Shown one piece after another: positions 27,375-35,777 of a DNA stretch of 64,000 bases. The notes beneath the pieces were generated by a model. That model did not search any database. It worked only from the letters and a program-made list of their open reading frames with translations, and had not been told where the DNA came from. The stretch comes from Bacilli bacterium (GTDB lineage Bacteria > Bacillota_I > Bacilli_A > RFN20 > CAG-288). The position numbers and the translations under genes are program-made. The stretch's first letter is position 1; each line of letters opens with the position of its first letter. The stretch covers positions 257,384 through 321,383 of the forward strand of contig JALCRV010000001.1 in assembly GCA_022652945.1 (NCBI GenBank), given 5' to 3'.

Positions 27375-27764
27375 CTATTTAATGCTTTCGCCGATGCGCG
27401 CTAAGCGCTTCTCGGCTTCATCAAAATCAATATGCCCCGCTTTCAGACTCGCGAGGATTTCTTCTTTTGTCTCTTCCTGCTGCAGCGGAATGGTGCTAGC
27501 GGTGAGCCCTAAAGCGGCGACGACTTCTTCGATCATCTTCTTTACGGTCGGATAGGAAATATTCAGATCCTTTTCGACCAGTTTGATGTTGCCGCCATCT
27601 TTTAAAAAGACTTCAGCGAACTTCATCTGCGGCTCTGTTAAACGATCGAAATCAGAAAGGATAAAATCACCTTTAATAACCGTTCCGCATTTAGGGCACT
27701 TAAGCTCGCTGACATGAAGTTCTCCTTCGCAGACCGGGCAACGTCCCAAGACTTGATTTGCCAT
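27375..27764 (-). CDS. DUF2089 zinc-ribbon/HTH protein
   Basis: The 129-residue protein starts with a zinc ribbon (CPVCEGELHVSELKCPKCG) and continues with a sigma-like helix-turn-helix: LTEPQMKFAEVFLKDGGNIK and DLNISYPTVKKMIEEVVAAL. This is the DUF2089 family, a presumed DNA-binding regulator. AGGAGG precedes the ATG and a strong promoter lies immediately upstream. It probably controls its own operon with the DUF4097 protein; no operator could be identified. Confidence 0.85.
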   Translation of the reverse strand: MANQVLGRCPVCEGELHVSELKCPKCGTVIKGDFILSDFDRLTEPQMKFAEVFLKDGGNIKLVEKDLNISYPTVKKMIEEVVAALGLTASTIPLQQEETKEEILASLKAGHIDFDEAEKRLARIGESIK

Positions 27765-27791
27765 ATAATTATTTCTTCCTCCTACAACGAC

Positions 27792-27820
27792 AATATAAAT
27801 CCATTATTGATGTTTGTCAA
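27792..27820 (-). promoter_or_regulatory. Promoter of the DUF2089-DUF4097 operon
   Basis: On the minus strand TTGACA (27815-27820) and TATATT (27792-27797) are separated by 17 bases, about 28 bases before the start codon. This is a near-consensus sigma-A promoter. Confidence 0.85.
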
Positions 27821-27982
27821 CTATTATTTTAACTTTTAATTAACTTTTTTATATTTGCGATTAATTTTGTTAATCTATTAATTAACGCTAACCCGCAGAC
27901 GACATTCCTTCTCCGCCTAGCAAGGATAGAAGAAAGAATATAGAATACAATATATAAAAAGAAACACAGGAAACCCCAAAAT

Positions 27983-28237
27983 ATGAGAATCGATAAATAC
28001 ATGAAAGTCACCCGTCTCATCAAAAGAAGAGAGATGGCTAAAGAAATGCTTGATAAAGGGATGATAACCATCAACGGCAAGGTCGCCAAACCCGCCTCTG
28101 AGATAAAAGAAGGAGATGAAGTAGTCTTAACAACTCCCGCCGGTAAGAAACTGACTTTCACCGTTAAAGCTATAAAAAACTACGCCACCATCCAAGAAGC
28201 CGGAAACCTATACGAAATGAAAGAAGGAGATGAATAA
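27983..28237 (+). CDS. rqcP: S4-domain RNA-binding protein RqcP
   Basis: This 84-residue S4 protein matches RqcP (YabO), which supports Ala-tailing of stalled nascent chains on 50S subunits with RqcH in Firmicutes. The S4 helix pair reads MRIDKYMKVTRLIKRREMAK and LDKGMITINGKVAKPASEI, then EGDEVVLTT. It is followed by a tiny membrane-protein ORF and tilS, as in the Bacillus yabO-divIC-tilS neighbourhood. AGGAAA lies nine bases before the ATG. Confidence 0.87.
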   Translation: MRIDKYMKVTRLIKRREMAKEMLDKGMITINGKVAKPASEIKEGDEVVLTTPAGKKLTFTVKAIKNYATIQEAGNLYEMKEGDE

Positions 28238-28240
28238 ATT

Positions 28241-28420
28241 ATGATGACCCCCGAAAAGAGAAATCGTTTAAAGTCTATTATGTACATCCTCATCACCGTA
28301 ATCTGCATTGCGGTTATTGTCTTTTTGCTGATCCGTTATATCCAAGTCAGCAATAAACTGAATTCTTATAAAACCAGTTCCACCGGGTTGCTCCCTTTAG
28401 TGGAAGCTTTCTTAATCTGA
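28241..28420 (+). CDS. 59-residue single-pass membrane protein, possible minimal DivIC/FtsL-like
   Basis: This short gene begins three bases after the rqcP stop codon with AAGGAG upstream. Translation gives a basic N-terminus (MMTPEKRNRLKS), one hydrophobic helix (IMYILITVICIAVIVFLLI) and a short outside segment ending in LLPLVEAFLI before TGA. The topology (short cytosolic N-terminus, single helix) and its position between rqcP and tilS match divIC in Bacillus. DivIC is about 125 residues with a long extracytoplasmic coiled coil, which is absent here. The division-protein link is only positional. Confidence 0.6.
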   Translation: MMTPEKRNRLKSIMYILITVICIAVIVFLLIRYIQVSNKLNSYKTSSTGLLPLVEAFLI

Positions 28421-28431
28421 TTTAGGTTTAT

Positions 28432-29700
28432 ATGCCTGAATTGCTTCTTAACCGAATCCAACGTTCCTTCGATGCCTTGGAATTAAAGCCGGAAAACAAA
28501 TACGCTGTGGCGTATTCTGGCGGCCCTGATTCCACCTTTCTTTTGGCGGTCTTAAAAAAGCTCGGCTTTAAGGAAATCTACGCCATCTACGTCAATTACC
28601 ACGATTCCCCTTTCGTCGCCGAGGAAGAAAGCATCGTTAGAAAGAACGTCCATAATTTCGGTTATCATCTAGTTCAAGCTGATGTCCGCCCTCCGCTATC
28701 CAAAGCGGACGGAAACTTTGAAGCCAAGGCCAGGATCATCCGTTATTCTTTCTTTAAAGATGTCCAAAAGAAAATCAACTTTCTGGCTATTCTTACCGCT
28801 CATCAGGAAGACGATTACTTAGTTACATATTTAATGCAGAAAACCAGAGGTGGTCTTGTTACCACCTGGGGTATCGCTTCAAAAACCAAATTATACGGAA
28901 CGATGAATGTCTTACGTCCGCTTTTAGATGTCTCCAAAGAAGAAATCATCGGATATTTAAAATACAACAATATTCCTTATTACGATGATGAAACCAACAA
29001 AAATCTCTCGCGGACCCGAAACTGGTTTCGCGAAACCGTCCTTCCCTCGATAGATCGAGAAAAGACCAAAGAAGAGATTGAAAAATTAAACCAAGAACTC
29101 TCCAAGCGTAAGGAAATCATCGCTTCAGCCAAACAATTCCCAACTCCTTATGTTTCTTACCAAGCGATGCCGGAAGATATCAAAATGTTCCTTTTATATT
29201 CCTTAATCAAGGACCAAGCCCCGCTGGGAGCGGAAGAAAGAAAAATAATTGCGGCCAGAAATCTCTGTTACCAGAACCTTAAAGGTATAGGGACCACGGA
29301 GGCCACCGAGCTTCCTCTCGGTCTTTGTCTTTTTAGAAACTACGATGATTTCTATATCGTTTCCCAGCTGATTCAAATCCCGTATTCAAGAAAAATCGAA
29401 CGCAAAGGTTTTTATGACTTCAAGGAATTCTCGATCGATCTGAGCAATCTGTCTTTATTCAATCTGAAAGAAGATTCTTTTCCGATTAATATCAGGACCG
29501 CTCGTCCGGATGATGTCTTCGGAACCGACATCATCAATAATTCGGTCCTTTCCTTTTTGAAATCGCATAAAGTACCCATGTATCTTAGGCGTTTTTATCC
29601 GGTGATTGAGGATAAGGACGGAAAGATTGTCTGCGTGCCTTTTTTTGAAGACATCAAAAACAAGACGCTTCCTTTAGTCTTAAAGGGTTACCTTCTCTAA
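28432..29700 (+). CDS. tilS: tRNA(Ile)-lysidine synthase
   Basis: TilS converts C34 of the CAU-anticodon tRNA-Ile to lysidine, so that it reads AUA. The 422-residue protein has the N-type ATP-pyrophosphatase motif AYSGGPDSTFLL near residue 28, the family segment FEAKARIIRYSFF, ILTAHQEDDYLVTYL and NKNLSRTRNWFRETVLP, then a smaller C-terminal domain (TARPDDVFG, VPMYLRRFYPVIEDK). The Shine-Dalgarno is weak, so translation may be coupled to the small ORF 11 bases upstream. Its stop codon overlaps the mfd stop codon on the other strand. Confidence 0.93.
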   Translation: MPELLLNRIQRSFDALELKPENKYAVAYSGGPDSTFLLAVLKKLGFKEIYAIYVNYHDSPFVAEEESIVRKNVHNFGYHLVQADVRPPLSKADGNFEAKARIIRYSFFKDVQKKINFLAILTAHQEDDYLVTYLMQKTRGGLVTTWGIASKTKLYGTMNVLRPLLDVSKEEIIGYLKYNNIPYYDDETNKNLSRTRNWFRETVLPSIDREKTKEEIEKLNQELSKRKEIIASAKQFPTPYVSYQAMPEDIKMFLLYSLIKDQAPLGAEERKIIAARNLCYQNLKGIGTTEATELPLGLCLFRNYDDFYIVSQLIQIPYSRKIERKGFYDFKEFSIDLSNLSLFNLKEDSFPINIRTARPDDVFGTDIINNSVLSFLKSHKVPMYLRRFYPVIEDKDGKIVCVPFFEDIKNKTLPLVLKGYLL

Positions 29701-32700
29701 TCCGGCTTGATGCTTAAAAGGGTCTTTACTAAATCGTAAAGATCTAAAAGATAATCAGAAGTCTTATAAAGGGTTAATGAAAAGCCCCCTTCCGTATAAC
29801 GGGTGGTGACTTTTCGCCAGTCGTATTTTCCCATCGCTCTAGACAATTTTAAGGCCATACTCTTAGCGGAAGAATATTCTTTTGACATCTTAATATCGTA
29901 ATGGTCGATGTATTCCTTAAAGGAAGCGAATTCAGGTTCAGAAAGCTTAATCTCGATATCCTTCTTCAAGAAAAGATTGTTCATTTCATCGTTGAAATGT
30001 CCGTAAACATCTTTGACCTTCTTCTCATAAGCTTTTAAATCGTCTTCCGTAACGATATCAAAAAGCTCGCGGTAAATATTAATACGGTCGGCTTCGGAAG
30101 CATAGGAAGAAGGAATGTGGGAATCAAGCGAGAAGGAAAGCTCAAAGCGAGTCTGAGTCGGCTTAGCGGGCTTGGCTTTATCCTGCAAAGTCTTCTCCGC
30201 CATGACTTCCTTTAACAGACTCATATACGCATCGTAACCGATTGAATCGATAAATCCAGCCTGCTCTTTACCTAAAATATCCCCGGCTCCACGGATATTT
30301 AAATCCTCGGTCGCAATCTTATAACCGCTGCCTAATTCGGTGAAATCCTTTAAGGCTTTCAGGCGTTTTCTGGAATCTTCATCAAGGACGTTATAATCGG
30401 GGTAAGTAAGATAGGCATAAGCCAGACGGGAGGAACGACCGACTCTACCTTTAATCTGATAAAGCTGAGCTAATCCGAAATTCTCCGCCTTTTCAATGAT
30501 AATTGTGTTGCAGTTAGGAACATCCAAGCCAGTTTCGATAATCGTCGTACAAACCAAGATATCAATCTTATGACCATAAAAGTCCTCCATGACCTGACTC
30601 ATTGTCTCCGGATCTAACTGTCCATGGACGACTCCGATATGCGCATAAGGGAAAAGCTTCTGCAATTCATCAGCCTTTTTATAAATAGTTTGGATTCTGT
30701 TATGCAGATAGTAGACCTGACCCTGCCTACCTAATTCACGAGCGATGACTTCCCTGACCATTCCGATATCGTAGCGGACGACATAAGTCTTAATCGGCAG
30801 ACGGTTGATCGGAGGATCGGAAAGCAAAGACAATTGACGGACATTTAATAAGGACATCTGAAGCGTACGAGGAATCGGAGTAGCCGTTAAGGTTAAAACA
30901 TCTACATCGGAAAAGATTTCCTTGATCTTTTCCTTATGGGTAACTCCAAAGCGTTGTTCTTCGTCGACCACCAATAAACCGAGGTCCTTAAAGGAAATAT
31001 CGGCGGACAGAAGTCGGTGAGTGCCGATAACTAAATCAACCGTCCCACCTTTTAAGGCCTCAACGATTTTCTTTTGTTCTTTTTCATCAACGTTACGTGA
31101 AAGCATCGCGATCTTGACCCCGAAACCATCGAAGCGATTCAAGGCCACTTCGAAATGTTGCTTGGCCAAAACCGTCGTCGGGCAAAGCAAGGCGGCTTGC
31201 TTACCGGATAAGACGGCTTTAAAGATCGCTCTGAAAGCTACTTCTGTTTTGCCAAAACCCACATCTCCTGCTAAGAGACGATCCATCGGATGGGGTTTTA
31301 GCATATCTTTTTGAATTTCTTCCCACGCTTTAGCCTGCGCTAAAGTCAATTGATACGGAAAGGCATTGCCGAATAGTTGCTCTAGTTCGTTATCGCCTTC
31401 AAAAGAAAAACCAGGTAAGGCGGCTCTTTTCGCTTCAATCTCCAAAAGCTTATCTGCTAAATAAGCGACTCTTCCCCGGATTTTAGCTTTTCTTCTAGCC
31501 CAGGTGGTCCCACCCATATGGTCAAGCTTAGGCTTTAAACCATCTTTGCCGGAGTATTTTCTGATCAGCTTATATTTATCCAGCGGAACGTAAAGCTTCG
31601 GATGGTTTTCCCCATCATATTCGATTGTCAGATATTCTAAACCGTCGATTTCTTTAATGCCTTGATAAAGCCCGATGCCTTGTTCTTCATGGACTACATA
31701 ATCTCCCGGGGTCAGATCTTGGTATTTCGTAAGGATCTTAGCTTCTTTGAATCTCTTTAAGAAGAAGGAAGAGCCTTCGGGAGTCCCGAAGATTTCTTTC
31801 TCCGAAAGAATAATCTCCTTATAGAATGGCAACATAAAGCCCTTGGTCAGATTCTTGCCTTGGACGATATGCAGATAATCCAGATTAGAAAGATTATCCC
31901 CTTGAGTTGAACTGACTTCTTTAAATCTTTCCAGCTTTTCCGGAGAAATGAATAAATATAAAGAATATCCTTGGGAAGCGAAGGACTGAATCATCTTAAA
32001 GGCATCCATCACCGAAACGAAATGATAAGGGATATCGCTGACACTTAAAGAAGAAGACTCATCGATAACATTCTCGAAAGACGGATTATCGATTATTCCC
32101 TCCGGGCTAAAGCAGGTCATCTCATTATCCAGAGCTAATTTAGCTCCCCTTAGTTCTTCAAAATACTCTTGAGCTTCTTTAAAATAATTCTCCATCGAAG
32201 AATAGATATCTTCACGTCGGTATAGAAGGACTCTAAAAGAAGACAGATACTCGAGAACTGAATTATGTGATTTTTTAAAATACGGCAGGTATCTGACTTG
32301 GTTTTCATCGATACCTTCAGCATCTACCTGAGCGATAAAGTTAGAGATTCTTTCAGCTAAAGCATCCGAATCCTGCTTATACTTACTAACCAGAAGTTTC
32401 AGTTCGTTCTGGATGGCTTCAATTCCTTGATCAAGTTCTTCACGGGTAAAAAGATTCTCCTGCCCCGGGATAATCAAGATCCGTTCAGCCGTCTTATATG
32501 AAATCTCATCGGCCGCACTGAAAAGGCGGATTTCCTCGATTTGATCATCGAAATACTCCAAACGGTAAGGATCCTCGCTAGTCGGGGTAAAAATATCTAA
32601 AATCTCCCCTCGGTAAGCATACTGGAAAACCTCTTCAACTTTACTGACTCGGACATAACCGAGACTATCGAGTTTTCTAACTAATTTATCCGGAGAATAA

Positions 32701-33128
32701 GTGTCCCCTAATTTCAGTTCCAGATAAGCATCCTTAAATCTCTCCTTCGGGCTGACTTCATGGATTAAAGAGATGGCGTTAAGGATGAAAATGTGCTTCT
32801 TATCGCTGTTTAAGGCTGTAGATAAAGAGAACAGTCTTTCTTTAAGCATTTCCTTAGAAGAGGAAATCGCTTCAATCCTTAAAACCTCATCGTAAGGAAA
32901 GAATAAAATATCGTCCTGACTGATAAACTGCCCCAGATAGTCCATGAGGACATGCGCATCAAAAAGCGTCGGCAGAATGACGGCTAAATTCTCTTTCTTC
33001 TTCTGAAAGGACAAGGTCAGGCTTAAAGCCAAGGATTCTAAAGAGTCGGCTTTTAATTCCCCGCCACTTTGGAATTCTTTTATCGTCTTGTCGTCTTTCA
33101 AGACATCCAAGAGATTATTTACTGCCAT
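29697..33128 (-). CDS. mfd: Transcription-repair coupling factor Mfd
   Basis: Mfd removes stalled RNA polymerase at lesions and recruits UvrA. The 1143-residue protein has the full domain set. The N-terminal UvrB-like module is followed by the RNA-polymerase-interacting domain around LTPGDYVVHEEQGIGLYQG. Translocase motifs are Walker A GDVGFGKTEVAFRA, DEEQRFGVTHKEKIK, TATPIPRTLQMS, TTIIETGLDVPNCNTIII and QIKGRVGRSSRLAYAYL. The C-terminal inhibitory domain closes it. It overlaps pth by 14 bp upstream, the same pth-mfd order as in Bacillus. Confidence 0.96.
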   Translation of the reverse strand: MAVNNLLDVLKDDKTIKEFQSGGELKADSLESLALSLTLSFQKKKENLAVILPTLFDAHVLMDYLGQFISQDDILFFPYDEVLRIEAISSSKEMLKERLFSLSTALNSDKKHIFILNAISLIHEVSPKERFKDAYLELKLGDTYSPDKLVRKLDSLGYVRVSKVEEVFQYAYRGEILDIFTPTSEDPYRLEYFDDQIEEIRLFSAADEISYKTAERILIIPGQENLFTREELDQGIEAIQNELKLLVSKYKQDSDALAERISNFIAQVDAEGIDENQVRYLPYFKKSHNSVLEYLSSFRVLLYRREDIYSSMENYFKEAQEYFEELRGAKLALDNEMTCFSPEGIIDNPSFENVIDESSSLSVSDIPYHFVSVMDAFKMIQSFASQGYSLYLFISPEKLERFKEVSSTQGDNLSNLDYLHIVQGKNLTKGFMLPFYKEIILSEKEIFGTPEGSSFFLKRFKEAKILTKYQDLTPGDYVVHEEQGIGLYQGIKEIDGLEYLTIEYDGENHPKLYVPLDKYKLIRKYSGKDGLKPKLDHMGGTTWARRKAKIRGRVAYLADKLLEIEAKRAALPGFSFEGDNELEQLFGNAFPYQLTLAQAKAWEEIQKDMLKPHPMDRLLAGDVGFGKTEVAFRAIFKAVLSGKQAALLCPTTVLAKQHFEVALNRFDGFGVKIAMLSRNVDEKEQKKIVEALKGGTVDLVIGTHRLLSADISFKDLGLLVVDEEQRFGVTHKEKIKEIFSDVDVLTLTATPIPRTLQMSLLNVRQLSLLSDPPINRLPIKTYVVRYDIGMVREVIARELGRQGQVYYLHNRIQTIYKKADELQKLFPYAHIGVVHGQLDPETMSQVMEDFYGHKIDILVCTTIIETGLDVPNCNTIIIEKAENFGLAQLYQIKGRVGRSSRLAYAYLTYPDYNVLDEDSRKRLKALKDFTELGSGYKIATEDLNIRGAGDILGKEQAGFIDSIGYDAYMSLLKEVMAEKTLQDKAKPAKPTQTRFELSFSLDSHIPSSYASEADRINIYRELFDIVTEDDLKAYEKKVKDVYGHFNDEMNNLFLKKDIEIKLSEPEFASFKEYIDHYDIKMSKEYSSAKSMALKLSRAMGKYDWRKVTTRYTEGGFSLTLYKTSDYLLDLYDLVKTLLSIKPD

Positions 33129-33705
33129 TTAATTCCACCGGTTTATTCGTACCAAACTTTGACATAGCCCTCTCAAAATCATCGGAGGCTAAGTAATACT
33201 TCAAAGCCATCAAGGCCTGATCTAAAGCGGGGGAGATTCTCTCCTCCTCTTCTGGAGTCGGAGCGGATAAGACATAATCGACAATCGAGCGGTCAGCCGG
33301 CTCCCCTGTCCCGATTCTGATTCTTTTAATCGCCTCAGTCCCCATCAGATCGATGATATTTCCTAAGCCCTTCTGTCCGCCGGAAGATCCGGAGGCTCTT
33401 AAGCGAAAACGCCCGGGCTCTAAAGCCAGGTCATCGCAAAGGACGATAATATCTTCCGTCGGGATTTTAAAGTAAGAAGCGAACTCTTTAACTGAAGTCC
33501 CTGAAAGATTCATATAAGTCAAAGGCTTAAGCATGTAAAAGCTTTGTCCTTCGATTTCCGCTTTGACGTATTCGCCCTTAAATCCTTTTTTAAATTCTCC
33601 AGCCTGGACATCATTAGCGAGCATATCTAAAAGGCGGAAGCCCATGTTATGCCTCGTATTTTCATATTCCAGACCCGGATTACCTAAACCCACAACCAGT
33701 TTCAT
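33115..33705 (-). CDS. pth: Peptidyl-tRNA hydrolase
   Basis: Pth cleaves the ester link of peptidyl-tRNAs released from stalled ribosomes. The ATG at 33705 is preferred over a GTG at 33714 because AGAGGTG lies six to seven bases before it; this gives 196 residues. Visible motifs are VGLGNPGLEYENTRHNMGF (Asn and catalytic His), PLTYMNLSG and LCDDLALEPGRFRLR (catalytic Asp). In the next conserved loop, GGHNG of most family members is GGQKG (Q111-K112), replacing two residues that contact substrate in E. coli. The gene is first in a pth-mfd operon. Confidence 0.93.
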   Translation of the reverse strand: MKLVVGLGNPGLEYENTRHNMGFRLLDMLANDVQAGEFKKGFKGEYVKAEIEGQSFYMLKPLTYMNLSGTSVKEFASYFKIPTEDIIVLCDDLALEPGRFRLRASGSSGGQKGLGNIIDLMGTEAIKRIRIGTGEPADRSIVDYVLSAPTPEEEERISPALDQALMALKYYLASDDFERAMSKFGTNKPVELNGSK

Positions 33706-33788
33706 AAAGCTCACCTCTTGATACCCTTAAAAATTTATATGCTTTCAATACAATTATCAAACGAAAACACGTTTATAATAATACCATA

Positions 33789-35210
33789 ATGGATAGAATA
33801 GGTCTGCTGAAAAGGCAAAAGAAGACATCTCCGCTCGGGTTTGCTTTTTTCTTGTTCGGCTTAACGCTGATCACGCAGCTTTTCCACGCTTACAATTATC
33901 CTTATTACAACTTAAACGGCCTAATCGATATCGCCTGGGCCTCGGTCGCTAAGATAATTTTTGTCATCGCCGACTGGCTTAACGACCTTATTTTCGGAGC
34001 CTTATCCGAAAAGACTAAATCAAAATACGGGAAGCGAATCCCTTGGCTGATCTGGGGCTCCTTCTTTATTCCTTTAACAGTTATTTTGACTTATGTAGTT
34101 AATCAAGGTACTCCATTCTCCCCGGTCGGATTTGCTATTTATTACATCATTATCTCCGTCGCTTTTGAAAATGCCTCCACCGTCATGTTCACTAATTACG
34201 TCGCTTTATATCCGACGCTTTTTGTTACTAACAATGAACGCAGCAAAACCTCCGCTTATAAGCACATCTTCGAAGCGCTCGCCATGGCGGGCTGCTATAT
34301 GCTGACTCCGCTATTAAGAGATGATCTTAAGCTTTCTTACGTCAGCATCGGATTTATCTACTCGGCAGTCTTCTTTATCTCCTTATTCATCATGTTAAAA
34401 TCCTCTCGTATTTCCGATGATGTCAAAGCTGAAAAAGACGATATCAACAACTTCAATATCAAAGACACTTTAAAAGACGCTTTCACCGATAAAGGCTTCA
34501 TCTTCTTTAATCTGGCCCAGTCCTGTTTCTCCGCAGTTTTAGCTCTCGTCGTCACGCTTTATAAGATGTACTTTACCTACGTCCTAGGCGGAGTCCAAGG
34601 TATTCAGGAATCGATTATTTTCGGCTGTTTATTCGGTTCAGTCTTAATTTTCATTCCTTTCTGGAAATTCATCATCGGCAAGATCGGCTTCTTAAAAGTC
34701 TGGGTCTTAGCTTATTGCTTGCTTCCTATCTTCCTATTGACCTTCCTTTTACCAAATTCCTACGCTACGGCTTTACCGGTATTCTCCTTAGTCGGAGTCG
34801 TCTACGGGGCTTTGATGATTTCCCCGGATATGATCTACGCCGAGATCATCGATATCGACCGTATCAAACACCATATGTCACGTGAAGCCGCTTTAGGATC
34901 CATCGCTAATTTAATCGGTCGTTTCTCAGTCATTTTATCTACGATCGCTACGATTATCCTCACGCAGTTTACCGGATATGAGTCGGGGGAAAATCCCGGG
35001 ACTAACCCGGCTTTAACCTTCCGTCTGGCTTTCGGAGTCATGATGCCGATTATCGCCTTAATCGGGACAATCTTCGCCTTCCTTTATGTTAAAGCATCCC
35101 GTCGGGATCGAATTGTCCTTCACGAATTAAAGAGAACTTCCTTGGAGAATACAACTGAAGTCGATATCTCGGAGATCATAAGCAGCGATGCCAGCAAGAA
35201 AAACAGATAA
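33789..35210 (+). CDS. MFS transporter of the GPH (sugar-cation symporter) type
   Basis: The 473-residue protein has about twelve hydrophobic segments. It shows the GPH signature between helices 2 and 3: DWLNDLIFGALSEKTKSKYG then KRIPWLIWG. Family members import glycosides, pentoses or hexuronides with protons or sodium ions; the substrate is unknown. The start ATG has no Shine-Dalgarno sequence, and a TATAAT lies only nine bases upstream, so the transcript may be leaderless or the promoter may lie elsewhere. Its 3' end overlaps the DUF523 gene by 23 bp. Confidence 0.85.
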   Translation: MDRIGLLKRQKKTSPLGFAFFLFGLTLITQLFHAYNYPYYNLNGLIDIAWASVAKIIFVIADWLNDLIFGALSEKTKSKYGKRIPWLIWGSFFIPLTVILTYVVNQGTPFSPVGFAIYYIIISVAFENASTVMFTNYVALYPTLFVTNNERSKTSAYKHIFEALAMAGCYMLTPLLRDDLKLSYVSIGFIYSAVFFISLFIMLKSSRISDDVKAEKDDINNFNIKDTLKDAFTDKGFIFFNLAQSCFSAVLALVVTLYKMYFTYVLGGVQGIQESIIFGCLFGSVLIFIPFWKFIIGKIGFLKVWVLAYCLLPIFLLTFLLPNSYATALPVFSLVGVVYGALMISPDMIYAEIIDIDRIKHHMSREAALGSIANLIGRFSVILSTIATIILTQFTGYESGENPGTNPALTFRLAFGVMMPIIALIGTIFAFLYVKASRRDRIVLHELKRTSLENTTEVDISEIISSDASKKNR

Positions 35211-35670
35211 AGAAACCATCCTGATCAGCGCCTGTCTGCTCGGAAACAAGGTAAGATACGACGGCAAAGGCCAGGAAGCGATGTACGCTAAAATGCTGGC
35301 CGAGTATTTTAACGTGATTCCTATCTGCCCTGAAGTCGATGGTGGCCTGCCGATTCCTCGCCCGAAAGCGGAAATCAAAGACGGCAAAGTCATCAACGAA
35401 AAAGGCAAGGATGTCACCTCCTTTTACGAAAAAGGAGCTGAAGCAGCCTTAAGTATCGCTAAACGTTTTAATGTCAGCTTAGCTATCTTAAAAGAGCGCT
35501 CCCCCTCCTGTGGCTCTTCTTTGATCCATAATGGTCTGTTCGATGGAGATCTGCTTCCCGGTCAAGGAATCACGACCGCCTTATTAAGAAAAAACGGCAT
35601 CGATGTTATCTCTGAAAACCAGATTAAAGATTTAATTGAACGTAAAGCTAAAGAGCAAGGGGATTTATAA
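35188..35670 (+). CDS. DUF523 protein
   Basis: This 160-residue protein is a DUF523 member, of unknown function. The conserved Cys-containing motifs are all present: ISACLLGNKVRYDG, VIPICPEVDGGLPIPRPKAE and LKERSPSCGSS, which suggest a metal or thiol site. It overlaps the end of the MFS gene, so the two are co-transcribed; the overlap may be chance rather than functional linkage. A terminator follows. Confidence 0.85.
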   Translation: MPARKTDKETILISACLLGNKVRYDGKGQEAMYAKMLAEYFNVIPICPEVDGGLPIPRPKAEIKDGKVINEKGKDVTSFYEKGAEAALSIAKRFNVSLAILKERSPSCGSSLIHNGLFDGDLLPGQGITTALLRKNGIDVISENQIKDLIERKAKEQGDL

Positions 35671-35696
35671 TTCTTAGGACGAAACAAGAAAGTATA

Positions 35697-35722
35697 AAAC
35701 GCCTTGAAAAATCAAGGCGTTT
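35697..35722. terminator. Bidirectional terminator between DUF523 and the S41 protease gene
   Basis: AACGCCTTGA pairs with TCAAGGCGTT around AAAA, flanked by A and T runs on both sides, between convergent genes. Confidence 0.87.
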
Positions 35723-35777
35723 TATAGTCCCTTCTTGATAAGAGAATGCTCGTTTTGCTTTTAAAAGATAATCAGTA

